DNA of 25,621 bases, from IMG/VR virus record IMGVR_UViG_3300029263_000131, positions 1 to 25,621 of that record; one strand, 5' to 3'. The notes beneath the pieces were generated by a model, which saw only the letters and a program-made list of their open reading frames with translations, had not been told where the DNA came from and made no database searches. Made by a program: the position numbers and the translations under genes. The DNA comes from a virus. Below are positions 1 to 9,279 of this stretch, piece after piece (the first letter of the stretch is position 1; each line of letters starts with the position of its first letter).

Positions 1-3000
1 GATATATTTTAGTCCACCTAGATATGCTATGGCACCCTGAACTGGAGATGCAGGGAAATTTTGTTCCATTGCAACAACATCTCTTGGTGTATAATCACAA
101 TATTCTGGACGAATAGGTCCACCTCTAGTAAGCATAAAAATTCTCATACCGTTACCAAATGGTTTTGTACTCATCATACCCATATAAGTTCTAATTGAAC
201 TATTTGTAGTGGTATCATTTGCAGTTGTGGTAGTATCAGATTTTTTTGTATTATGCCAGAAATATTCTCTTCTGAAATTGAGTTGTTCTCCGGCACCTGT
301 TGCAGTCACAAAGTTAGAAGAAGGAGATACGGTTTGTGTAATATTTCCCCCATTATCCAACATTACTGTTTTTAATTTAGATTGGTGTTGTCCATCCAAA
401 TCAAATTTGGTCGCAGCAGTTTTAATAATACCACCCTGAGTGGAGCTATCAGCACCAGCAATACAAATTAAATCCGCTTCGGCATCACTATAGATAAATC
501 TTTGCGATGCAAGTGGAGTTGGGAAGTTGAAAATTACTGTTTTATCTTGAGTAATAGATAACTGTTCTACTGGGTTGATACAAGCTGGACTGTCAATTTG
601 TGGTATAACAGCAGAAACATGGAAATCCCAAGGTTTAAATACATCACTTTCTCTAACAATGAACCTATAAATACCTTTAGAAACTTTATGAATATCGTTC
701 CAGATATTAGGAATGTCTCTGTCTTCTGGTACTCTAATTAGGTATGTAGATTTACCAGTATCACGTTCTTCTACATCTGAATAATTTTCATAACTGATTT
801 TCACAACTGTACCATTTTCGATAGGTTGATTAAATCTCCAAGTATCTGTGGCCAGTGAATATGCATACATTGGTATCTCAATACCAAAATATTCTAAACT
901 ACTACTTGTAGTACCGTATACAATATCACCTTCATTATCTATAGAATAATTCTGTCCTATTACAGCAGCATCAGCCTCAGATCCATCAACAAAAATTTTC
1001 AATCTGTTTACTTCAAATAGTGGATTTGAGGATGTACCAGTTCTACCATAGAAGTTAGTGTATTCGTTATTAAATCCAGCACCTTCCCAAGCATATTCAT
1101 ATATGAATTGATCGCCCTCTGGAAATGTATCGACAATGGCAGTAACTTGAATTGCTGCAATATCAGTACCACTTGCTGCGGTATTAATTCCAGCAGTACC
1201 AAGAACTTCGCCAACTTTCATATCTAAAATACCAGTTCCTGCTACTGTAATTGCGAAACTGTTATCGCCAGAAACGGCAGACTCTAGTACATATCCACTT
1301 GTAGAACCACCACTTGATGATCCAGGCAAGGGTATTAAAGTTGATTGTGCAGAAGTTGGTGCGCCGGCGTTTAAAGCTAATGTTTGGACATGTAATTTAC
1401 CAGCCGTTGCATCACCAGCAGTAATAGATGGAACCGCACCCGTATAATTTGCAATCACATCTGTAAAATAAATTACTCTTTGTCTACGACTTGCTACTAG
1501 TTGTTTTGCGGCAGCGGATGTAGGAGTAAATACTGCAACACTAGAAACAATAGGAAGTTCTCTTGCATCACCGTTAGCATTTACAGAAGCTGCTATTTCT
1601 GTTTTATTTACGATTTGTACATCTTTATTGAAAATTAAAATACTATCTGTACCAGTTGCAGATCTGTGCCTAATTCTTGATATTCTAAGTCCTAGTCCAG
1701 CTGGTCCCTGTTGTTGATTTCTTGCAAAGTTATAGTTTTGCAATCCTTTTGAATCGGCCGGTGCAGTGTAACCAGTTTTAGAAAATGTGGATGGTCCACC
1801 ATTTGTATCAACGACAGAAGAATACCTAATAGCACTATGCAATCCACTAATATAATCACCTACTGGTACAAAAGTAGAACCATATCCATTTGCAAAGTTT
1901 AATGCAAAACCCTGTCTAATAATTGCTGGAGCGGGTGCTGCAGCTGCTACATTTATAACCGGAAGACCAGTTAAGTTTGCAAGAGCAATAGTAGGATAGT
2001 TTGCTGCGTCTATTGCTGGAAATTTAAATACGTCATTAACAATAGTAAATCCAGTACTAGGATCTGTACCTAAAGATGCTGTATCTTCTAGAGGCAGTCC
2101 TATATTTGCGCCAGACGCATCTGTAGGTGTAATTGCATATGTAAGTCCACTACCATAAGCCGTTGTTCTAAGGGACGTTGGTCGAGTGTCAGTAGGTATA
2201 TTTTGCGTTATAGGCAATCCAGGCTTGAGTTTTCTACCATTGACATCATACACTTCGAGTTCGTTCAAACTCTTAGATGTGACTGTGGTTTGTCCTGTGG
2301 TTGGGTCGGTGTTTCTACTGACTTCTGCAAAATATCCAACATTGTGATCACTGGTTTCTTCTGGTCTTTTAGAAGGAGAGTATAGACAATGGACAGGAGA
2401 TTTTCCATCTTCCATTTCGACACCACCAGAAATATTATTTGCATGTCTTTGTACAATAAACCAAGCATAATCGTCATCTTGATCAACAGCGGCTTGGTCA
2501 TAAAAGAATAAAGCCGTACCATGATCTGTACAAGTGAGTCTGTAAGTCATTGGATATGCAGCTTCTACATCATCTGTAGTTTTACCTTGGCGTCTAAACC
2601 AACCAGATTTCGCTTTATTTGTGTCATTACTAAAGTTATAGTAAATTTCTGAAAGTTCGCCAGGCTGTCTGAAAACTGATTGTTTAATACCATCTCTACC
2701 CTGACCTTTAGTAATATCACCATTATCTTTTAATTGTAAAGGAGTGGCAATATTCACATAAAGATATTCATCTCTTTGGTCGTAGAAAAATCTCATTCTC
2801 CATTTTTGTGGTTTTCTTTTATCTTTTACGGGTTGAGTTAGTGTCACAGATGTGGGAAGAGCACTAGTCGCAGAATTAATATCATTCTTAGATGACATCA
2901 AGTCTGTTGCCTTTTCAGATTCTACAACAAATAAATCACCAATTCTATCAACACAATTTTTAACCTGTCTATGATTTTGTTGTCCGTTTACGCCAATATG

Positions 3001-4587
3001 AACCGGAAGGGTTGCATCTGAATTTTCATATGGATAAATTATGTTATATGGTTGTGCCTCAAACCCGCCTTTGTTTTGGCCATTGGGCAGTTTTGCGATT
3101 GATAATCTCCAAGTTCCCTCTGGATATATTAAAATACTTGAATTTGTAAAAGAATTTACTTCTTCTGTACTATTACTAGTCGCCCAATCGAGAGTTGCAA
3201 CACCATCAGTAACAGCACTAATTAAACAAGTACCGTCTTGATTTGGTTCTATAATTCTTTTGCCTACATCTCCTGCTTGAAATCCACCAGTTGCTTCTGT
3301 TAAGGAAGTACCTGAGATTGGGTCACTAAGTGTTGCAGATGTTGCAGAACCAGCAGCTACAGGAGATGCATTAAATGTAAGTGTTGCAGTTCTTTGTGGT
3401 ACTGTAGAAAATGATGTACTATAATAATTTGCATATGGGTGTAAACACAAATCTTCTGCCAGTTGTCTTAAAAAACCATTATTTGCAGTAAGATTTTTCT
3501 TTGTGTCTACAAAATACTCTAAAAGAATTGAATCTCCAACTGTAAAGGTTTCACTTCTCCATGTAACTGTACCATGATCTAGTGCAGTTTGTGCTTCGTT
3601 TGTAACAGTTTCTACTTTTAGTACAAGATCATCTTGTCCTGTGACATTGCCTATAAGGGCTTGTGGAATAGTAATCAAATCTCCAACTGCAAAACCTTGA
3701 CCAAATGTCATAGGTAAAACTTTAGTAACTTTTCCAGTTGCATCTACATATACTTGAAATCTCAGATCGGTAGTATGTACCGCTGGAGATCTTGCGGCCC
3801 CACTAGTTGTTTCACCAATAACAGGGTGATCCATTCTCGAACCCACAACAACAGAACTACTATCAGTAATAGTAATTTTATTTGTAGAATTTTGATTACA
3901 AAAATAAACACCTTCGCGTTGTTTCGCAGTTCCGCCACCAGTATGTCCACTTTGTATTGAGATACCTGTAAGAGCTCCAACACCTGTTCTGTCTGCAAGT
4001 GGAATTTTCTCATTTTTAAAAAAACTTACAAAAAATTGTCCCTCAATCATACCTTCGTCAATTGAGACTGTAGGCAAACTTCCTGATGTAGTGTTATAAT
4101 TATTACCACCGTTTAAAATTTCAGTGGATACAATTCTACCAACACCGTCAGAACGCACTGTTATATTTGCGGGAACTAAAACACCAGATGTGGGTTCTCC
4201 ACCTCTAACATTTACTGCAAAAGTTGTATTGGGAGAATAACCAAGGCCGCCATCATTTACATTAACTGCCATAATTATGCCGTCTGTATTTATAGTAGCA
4301 ATTGTAATAGTAGCCGGAGTGTTACCATTTCTAAAAGTTTGTTTTAATGGTCTTTTTACTGTTGTTACTGCCCCACCGATAAAGACTCTTTTTTGAGAAG
4401 ATAAAATGTAGGGGTCAATTCTATCAAATTCCCCCTGAGCCGGTTTGTTTAGACGAGTAAATGTTTGGTTGAACGAATTCATAAACTGAAACTTTTGTGT
4501 TTGTTTCTGTTGTTGAATCGACACCATTTCATTTCTCTGAATAGAGAAACCGCCCGATAGGAACTTCGTTTGTAGTGAAGTTGTCAT
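1..4587 (-). CDS. Large virion structural protein, paralog 3 of 3 (partial, C-terminus beyond window)
   Basis: The frame opens at ATG 4587 and stays open to the left edge: at least 1529 residues with no stop seen. The start is set by a strong AGGAGAT site at 4594-4600 and by alignment with paralog 2 (LSGGFSIQRNEMVS at residues 10-23). Visible parts: beta-rich N-terminal region with short repeats such as GGLGYSPNTTF; FLRQLAEDLCLHPY near residue 390; KPQKWRMRFFYDQ near 610; core 678-741 (YPMTYRLTCTDHG, DQAAVDQDDDYAW, SPVHCLYSPSKR); C-terminal module from 1309 (FIVRESDVFKPWDFHVSA, INPVEQLSITQDK, FGNGMRIFML). Between core and C-terminal module lie about 567 residues, mostly Thr/Ser/Ala/Gly-rich beta-type sequence. 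It continues at least 40 residues past GNGMRIF, farther than paralog 2. No catalytic motif or membrane segment was seen. Role: structural virion protein, inferred from context; exact location in the particle is unknown. Confidence 0.85.
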   Translation of the reverse strand, partial: MTTSLQTKFLSGGFSIQRNEMVSIQQQKQTQKFQFMNSFNQTFTRLNKPAQGEFDRIDPYILSSQKRVFIGGAVTTVKRPLKQTFRNGNTPATITIATINTDGIIMAVNVNDGGLGYSPNTTFAVNVRGGEPTSGVLVPANITVRSDGVGRIVSTEILNGGNNYNTTSGSLPTVSIDEGMIEGQFFVSFFKNEKIPLADRTGVGALTGISIQSGHTGGGTAKQREGVYFCNQNSTNKITITDSSSVVVGSRMDHPVIGETTSGAARSPAVHTTDLRFQVYVDATGKVTKVLPMTFGQGFAVGDLITIPQALIGNVTGQDDLVLKVETVTNEAQTALDHGTVTWRSETFTVGDSILLEYFVDTKKNLTANNGFLRQLAEDLCLHPYANYYSTSFSTVPQRTATLTFNASPVAAGSATSATLSDPISGTSLTEATGGFQAGDVGKRIIEPNQDGTCLISAVTDGVATLDWATSNSTEEVNSFTNSSILIYPEGTWRLSIAKLPNGQNKGGFEAQPYNIIYPYENSDATLPVHIGVNGQQNHRQVKNCVDRIGDLFVVESEKATDLMSSKNDINSATSALPTSVTLTQPVKDKRKPQKWRMRFFYDQRDEYLYVNIATPLQLKDNGDITKGQGRDGIKQSVFRQPGELSEIYYNFSNDTNKAKSGWFRRQGKTTDDVEAAYPMTYRLTCTDHGTALFFYDQAAVDQDDDYAWFIVQRHANNISGGVEMEDGKSPVHCLYSPSKRPEETSDHNVGYFAEVSRNTDPTTGQTTVTSKSLNELEVYDVNGRKLKPGLPITQNIPTDTRPTSLRTTAYGSGLTYAITPTDASGANIGLPLEDTASLGTDPSTGFTIVNDVFKFPAIDAANYPTIALANLTGLPVINVAAAAPAPAIIRQGFALNFANGYGSTFVPVGDYISGLHSAIRYSSVVDTNGGPSTFSKTGYTAPADSKGLQNYNFARNQQQGPAGLGLRISRIRHRSATGTDSILIFNKDVQIVNKTEIAASVNANGDARELPIVSSVAVFTPTSAAAKQLVASRRQRVIYFTDVIANYTGAVPSITAGDATAGKLHVQTLALNAGAPTSAQSTLIPLPGSSSGGSTSGYVLESAVSGDNSFAITVAGTGILDMKVGEVLGTAGINTAASGTDIAAIQVTAIVDTFPEGDQFIYEYAWEGAGFNNEYTNFYGRTGTSSNPLFEVNRLKIFVDGSEADAAVIGQNYSIDNEGDIVYGTTSSSLEYFGIEIPMYAYSLATDTWRFNQPIENGTVVKISYENYSDVEERDTGKSTYLIRVPEDRDIPNIWNDIHKVSKGIYRFIVRESDVFKPWDFHVSAVIPQIDSPACINPVEQLSITQDKTVIFNFPTPLASQRFIYSDAEADLICIAGADSSTQGGIIKTAATKFDLDGQHQSKLKTVMLDNGGNITQTVSPSSNFVTATGAGEQLNFRREYFWHNTKKSDTTTTANDTTTNSSIRTYMGMMSTKPFGNGMRIFMLTRGGPIRPEYCDYTPRDVVAMEQNFPASPVQGAIAYLGGLKYI

Positions 4588-4615
4588 TTATTGATCTCCT
4601 AATTAACTTTCTTAT

Positions 4616-4623
4616 TATTTATA
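4616..4623 (-). promoter_or_regulatory. T4-type late promoter for paralog 3
   Basis: The minus strand reads TATAAATA, the exact T4 late -10-like octamer recognised by the phage gp55 sigma factor with gp33 and the gp45 clamp. It sits in the 56-base gap between the stop of paralog 2 and the ATG at 4587, leaving room for a leader of roughly 20 bases that holds the AGGAGAT ribosome site. The promoter of paralog 2 has the same 36-base octamer-to-ATG layout. Confidence 0.75.
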
Positions 4624-4643
4624 CCACAAACTTCTTAATAGAA

Positions 4644-7600
4644 TTAAGTTGCAGGGACGGCAGTCGCAGGCGTTGCATCACTAAATCTAATACTAGATCC
4701 AGTAACTTGCATAAAGATACGCATTCCGTTACCATTAGGTAATGTCGCGGCCATACCCTCATACTTTCTTGCATTTTTTCTCCAAATATAAACTTCTGCA
4801 TCTGGTCCAGTGTGGCCACCATATGCAAATCTTTCAAGAGTGTTTGTCGAAGTAGTCATATCAGTACCGGCATCGGTTGTATTTGCACTTGCAGCAACAG
4901 CAGTAATAGCTGCTGTAGATACAGTTGCAGCACCACTGTTTTTACCGTCTGAGTCCGTGTATTTGTTGATTTCAACATATCCAGCTTGTGTAGAGAAGTC
5001 AGCAGAAGAAACACAAATCAAATCCAATTCACTTTCTGGATAGTAGAATCTCTGCGATGTCAACTGAGTTGGGAAGGAAAATACAAAATTTCTCCCTTGG
5101 GTAATAGACAACTGTTCTTGAGGATTGATAATTGCATGTGAATCAATTTCATGCATAGTGGCAGAAACATGATAATCCCATGGCTTCATCACATCTTTTT
5201 CTCTAACAACAAATCTATTAATTGTTTTAACTTCATTCATATTTGTTTCTGGGAAGTTTCTATCTTCTGGTATAGAAATAATATACGATTCCTGAGATGG
5301 GTTTGAAGTTTGATAGTTAATCATTCTAATAGAGAATGTGGCACCTGATCTCGGCGCAAGTTTGAAATACAGAGACTTATTCCAGAAATCATACATGTAA
5401 ACATTTCTATTACCAGTATCCGTCCAAATTACATCGCCAGGCAATTTTTGATTGAGTGGGGCATCATTTGAAGATGATACCAACATGCCAGTCGTGAGGG
5501 CAAAAGTTGGAGCAGTTACATTTGCACCGGCCGCAGCACCAGTATTATATTCTGAGAAGAATTTTCTACCAGTTGTACGGTTATTTGTAGAAATTGAAAG
5601 TGTATGGTCAGTACCAGCACCAGCTGTGGGTGTTGGGTCCATTCCAGGCACCAAAGTATTCATCAATGGAACAGTAGATGCGTCAAGATTTGGAATTTTA
5701 AAACTTGATCCCAATGTAGTAACACCGGCAGCTTCTAATGATTCTAAAAATCTAGGAACTGTGGTGGGGTCTCCACGGCGAGTCCATTCATCATATGTGA
5801 GGATATAAGCACCAGAATCTCTTGGAACTTCGATATCGTCTAAAGACACAATCATAGATTCAAATACTTTAGTGATATTTTCTGGTTGTGCAGTATAGAG
5901 AATATCCAATAGTGCAGCATCACCTTCTTTATAATCCGACAGATTAATATTTTCAACAGAACTAGGAACCCCAGTACCCGATGCAGAAGAATCTTTAAAG
6001 GTAGACATTCTTTGTAAAATATTTGTAGGCCATACTACGTTTGCGGAAAACTGTGCTGTAATATCAGATGTTTCCAAGAATGTAGCAGAAGGTGGTGTGT
6101 TTGCAGAAGTCATTGGATCGCCGGCCGTGCCAGGAACTGTTCCTGTTGCGTCCATGAAATTACCAGTTTCTGTGATTGCGCGAATAAATGGAGCGTTTGT
6201 AACTCCACCAATTACATATGCTGGTTTCTGTTGAATCGCGCCAGGCGCATTAGATGCGGATAGAGCAATTGAAGTATTTCTTCTTCTTGGTAGTGAGTTA
6301 AATCCTGTCACTGCGAGATCGGTGACTACTGCGTCAGCACCAGATGTATTTACACCAGAAGATTTGTTAGCTGGAATTAGTGTCTTACACATACCATTAA
6401 CAATTGGAGGCGAATCTAAGAATATATTAGACATGACAGTATTATTGTGATACGCCCAACCCGTTGTAACATCACCAGTACCACTAGAACCTTGAAATAA
6501 AGTAAATGCTGTACCAGAACCATCAATCTCCATTGCACTTAAATCTTGTGGAGATGAAAGTACCAACTTACCAGAACTACTGTTCCAAGATTTAATTTTA
6601 CCACCCCATGTTGGAGTAGTATTATTGTCTGCAACAAACATACCAACTTGGAAATTTGGAGTTGTCGAACCAGTTGGGGGTGTTGCACCCGCACCAGCAG
6701 CACTACCAGTAAAACTGGCCGCATCAGAAATATCAATGAAAAGTGTATATGTCGTTTGTCTCCAATATGTACTACTGTCCGAAGTATAGTTACCTGTCAT
6801 ACCTCTAAACAAGTCTACTTTTAAATCTGTTTGTGCAAGATTAGAACCACTAACAACGCCAGGTACACCAGCGGCGTAACCATAACCATTAAAGTCAATA
6901 GCATTGATTCTACCATTAAAGAATGACGCATCATTACTAATGTAAACAGTTGGTCCTTCTGTAGTACGAACACCACCTAGAGCACTTGAAATTGAAGAAG
7001 GTTTAGACAAATCATCCATATCTTTAGTTGAATAATAAGGAGTGAGTGATGCAAGATCGACTGTACGTTTAGACGGCGAGTATACACAATGTACTGGTGA
7101 TTTATCACCAAATTCTGGTTCACCTGTTGTCTGGTTTACGTGTCTCTGTACAACTAACCATGCGTAGTCATCATCTTGATCAACTGCGGCTTGGTCAAAT
7201 ACAAATAATGCGATACCATGATCGGTACAAGTAAATTTATATGACATTGGATATGAAAGAGCATCTTCATCTTCCATTTGTGATTTTTTAAACCACTGTT
7301 GTTTTGCGCGACTTATCTTGAGTTTAGAACCTCTACCGATAGCAGGGGTTTGATAAACGTCACATAATTCACCAGCTTCTCTGAATACTGGGGATTTTAT
7401 ACCATCTCTACCAGCTGGGGCAGAAATTGTCATATCATCTCTTAGTTGATAACTAGTCGCAACATTGACTTTCAATGTATAAGAAGTATCATCCCATTGG
7501 AATCTCATTCTCCATTTTTGCGGTTTTCTAGTACTTGCAGGACTATTACTTGCAAGAGTCATGTTACTGTCTGAAAGTAAGTCTGCGCCTTTATCTGATT

Positions 7601-9212
7601 CTACCAAGAATTTATCAGTAATAGTTCTAAGAGCAATTTTGATATCTTCTTTTGTATTACTAGTCGGTGCCGGATAAATCAGTTTAAATGGTGTCATAAA
7701 TTCTGCATTTGTAGCCATTTCAACCATCATCAAATCTTGAGAAGCAATCTTTGCAGTGTTTTGGTGACGAGGAGATGTTGTTGGAATAACAGTTGCATTT
7801 CCTAGTCCTACAATTGCATCTGCATCATCTGCCTGAGCAGTAATAATTGCAGCAGTAGAACCATCGGTTGCAGCTGCCCAACCAACAAAACCAGATCCAG
7901 TAACAGTTGGGTTTCCGGATGGTGTAACAAATGCACCAGCCGCACCTGTTGTCAGGCCACTTCTAAATGGGCGACTATAATACCATAAATCTGCACTAGC
8001 AGTATGTTCTTTAGGAAATGCAGTATTTCCAGAATTGATTGAACCACTATATTGATCTGGTCCTAAACCAGTTTTACCAACTAATGCACCATATGGAACA
8101 TCTATAGATTTGCCCCAGACATAAGAAACTGTAATATTTACGGCAGCAAGATTTTCTACCCAATTCATAGCTTCTGTTCTTTGGAGTTTGAAGGTAGACT
8201 TTCTAGTTGCAACATCCGAAGATACTACAAAGTCATCTGGTGCTAGTTGTTTGCCATCAATAGCAATTCTGAATCTACCAGTTCCTAGATCATTTTCAAC
8301 TAGTGGGAAATCATCCATAATAGTGACATATGTTGAAACGGTGCCAGCAGTAATAGCACTAAATGCCAATGACGTACCAGCGGCAATTACTGCATCATTT
8401 GCAGAAGTTGCTACGCCGGTGGCCATATTAATGATTGATGTTTCTCTATGTTCGCGAACAACTTTCCACAATGCACTAGCAGTTCTTTGTGTTGCGGCAG
8501 AACCATCATCATTATACATGTCTACATAACTAGCGGCAAGTTTATTTTCATACAATGTCACAGCGCCTGCGGTGTCAAGAGTTTGAGCCATTCCTGTTGT
8601 ATCTAAATCACAAGTAAGTTCTGAACCAGCAGCACCAGAAGCAGTAGTATCATGTGTTGCAAATCCGGCAAATGTTGCTTGAAATAATTCTGGGCCTTCG
8701 TATGGGTGAATACACATATCGTGAGCCAGTTGAAATAGAAGTCCGCCATCACTACCAGTAAAATTATCTTTATGTTCTGTGTATTTGATTTCTACTTTTT
8801 CGCCAGGCATTGGTTGCGCTGTTGCAGTAAATTCAATCGCACCATATAGGCCTCTGTCTGAACGATATCTTACAGAACCAAATCCAGCATCTACAGAACC
8901 TTCTGTATAATCGTTTGCATTCCATGCAGCACCTTCTGTGGCATGAATTCCTGTAGGTCCAACACCTGTCGCGGTAGTGTTGTAAATGTTTATAGCATCT
9001 GCGCCAGTGTTGGCTCCTAATTTTCTATCTAGGTGAAGTCTTACTTCTCCCATTCTGATATCCCAATTCCAATCTTTATCTGTAAAGTCTGGCTTTGATC
9101 TCAAAATATAGATGCTATCTCCCGAAACCGCATCGTGTGTTTCGTATTGTGTCCTGTGGGGCACATTTATAACGTCATTTCGTTGAATGCTAAATCCGCT
9201 GGCAATAGACAT
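4644..9212 (-). CDS. Large virion structural protein, paralog 2 of 3 (1522 residues)
   Basis: Complete gene, ATG 9212 to TAA, with AGGAGAT at 9218-9224. Layout: N-terminal GFSIQRNDVINVP (residues 7-19); LLFQLAHDMCIHPYEG near 175; KPQKWRMRFQWDD near 565; conserved core 654-716 (YPMSYKFTCTDHG, DQAAVDQDDDYAW, SPVHCVYSPSKR); about 617 residues of Ser/Thr/Gly/Ala-rich sequence; SIPEDRNFPE; then the C-terminal module from 1334 (FVVREKDVMKPWDYHVSA, INPQEQLSITQG, PTQLTSQRFYYPESELDLIC, NGNGMRIFM). It ends only about 25 residues after GNGMRIF. The core is close to paralog 3 and clearly related to, but further from, the 784-residue paralog. No signal peptide, membrane segment or enzyme motif was seen. 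Its place in a late structural cluster makes it a probable virion protein (baseplate periphery or fibre); function is not assignable from sequence. Confidence 0.9.
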   Translation of the reverse strand: MSIASGFSIQRNDVINVPHRTQYETHDAVSGDSIYILRSKPDFTDKDWNWDIRMGEVRLHLDRKLGANTGADAINIYNTTATGVGPTGIHATEGAAWNANDYTEGSVDAGFGSVRYRSDRGLYGAIEFTATAQPMPGEKVEIKYTEHKDNFTGSDGGLLFQLAHDMCIHPYEGPELFQATFAGFATHDTTASGAAGSELTCDLDTTGMAQTLDTAGAVTLYENKLAASYVDMYNDDGSAATQRTASALWKVVREHRETSIINMATGVATSANDAVIAAGTSLAFSAITAGTVSTYVTIMDDFPLVENDLGTGRFRIAIDGKQLAPDDFVVSSDVATRKSTFKLQRTEAMNWVENLAAVNITVSYVWGKSIDVPYGALVGKTGLGPDQYSGSINSGNTAFPKEHTASADLWYYSRPFRSGLTTGAAGAFVTPSGNPTVTGSGFVGWAAATDGSTAAIITAQADDADAIVGLGNATVIPTTSPRHQNTAKIASQDLMMVEMATNAEFMTPFKLIYPAPTSNTKEDIKIALRTITDKFLVESDKGADLLSDSNMTLASNSPASTRKPQKWRMRFQWDDTSYTLKVNVATSYQLRDDMTISAPAGRDGIKSPVFREAGELCDVYQTPAIGRGSKLKISRAKQQWFKKSQMEDEDALSYPMSYKFTCTDHGIALFVFDQAAVDQDDDYAWLVVQRHVNQTTGEPEFGDKSPVHCVYSPSKRTVDLASLTPYYSTKDMDDLSKPSSISSALGGVRTTEGPTVYISNDASFFNGRINAIDFNGYGYAAGVPGVVSGSNLAQTDLKVDLFRGMTGNYTSDSSTYWRQTTYTLFIDISDAASFTGSAAGAGATPPTGSTTPNFQVGMFVADNNTTPTWGGKIKSWNSSSGKLVLSSPQDLSAMEIDGSGTAFTLFQGSSGTGDVTTGWAYHNNTVMSNIFLDSPPIVNGMCKTLIPANKSSGVNTSGADAVVTDLAVTGFNSLPRRRNTSIALSASNAPGAIQQKPAYVIGGVTNAPFIRAITETGNFMDATGTVPGTAGDPMTSANTPPSATFLETSDITAQFSANVVWPTNILQRMSTFKDSSASGTGVPSSVENINLSDYKEGDAALLDILYTAQPENITKVFESMIVSLDDIEVPRDSGAYILTYDEWTRRGDPTTVPRFLESLEAAGVTTLGSSFKIPNLDASTVPLMNTLVPGMDPTPTAGAGTDHTLSISTNNRTTGRKFFSEYNTGAAAGANVTAPTFALTTGMLVSSSNDAPLNQKLPGDVIWTDTGNRNVYMYDFWNKSLYFKLAPRSGATFSIRMINYQTSNPSQESYIISIPEDRNFPETNMNEVKTINRFVVREKDVMKPWDYHVSATMHEIDSHAIINPQEQLSITQGRNFVFSFPTQLTSQRFYYPESELDLICVSSADFSTQAGYVEINKYTDSDGKNSGAATVSTAAITAVAASANTTDAGTDMTTSTNTLERFAYGGHTGPDAEVYIWRKNARKYEGMAATLPNGNGMRIFMQVTGSSIRFSDATPATAVPAT

Positions 9213-9240
9213 TAAATATCTCCTATTTGGTTTTTACTTA

Positions 9241-9248
9241 TATTTATA
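9241..9248 (-). promoter_or_regulatory. T4-type late promoter for paralog 2
   Basis: Exact TATAAATA on the minus strand in the 67-base gap between the 784- and 1522-residue genes. Octamer start to ATG is 36 bases, and the leader carries AGGAGAT. The placement just ahead of an ORF, repeated at 4616-4623, supports a real late promoter rather than chance in AT-rich DNA. Confidence 0.75.
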
Positions 9249-9279
9249 AAAAAGAATCTGTGTAATCTCAAAAAATTTA

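Noticed and set aside
666-673. TATAAATA on the plus strand
   Set aside because: No plus-strand gene follows it; it codes for part of the conserved C-terminal module of paralog 3 on the other strand.
1008-4013. Minus-strand frames of 60-85 codons in the left region
   Set aside because: They are in a different frame from the uninterrupted 1529-codon frame, which shows family motifs along its length and leaves no room for them.
4287-4294. TATAAATA (minus) inside paralog 3; also at 9434-9441 inside the 784-residue gene, and one-base variants at 15130-15137 and 17287-17294
   Set aside because: All lie within coding sequence without a start codon at promoter distance; chance matches are expected in AT-rich DNA. 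9434-9441 could add transcripts for paralog 2 but nothing supports it over 9241-9248.
4634-4648. Perfect 6-bp AT-rich inverted repeat (CTTAAT/ATTAAG) at the stop codon of paralog 2
   Set aside because: The stem is short with no GC pairs, the loop is three bases and no U-run follows on the minus strand, so it is not a credible terminator. No good intrinsic terminator was seen in any gap.
5452-8529. Plus-strand frames of 118 and 113 codons within paralog 2
   Set aside because: Antisense shadows of a conserved coding region; no motif or start signal supports them.
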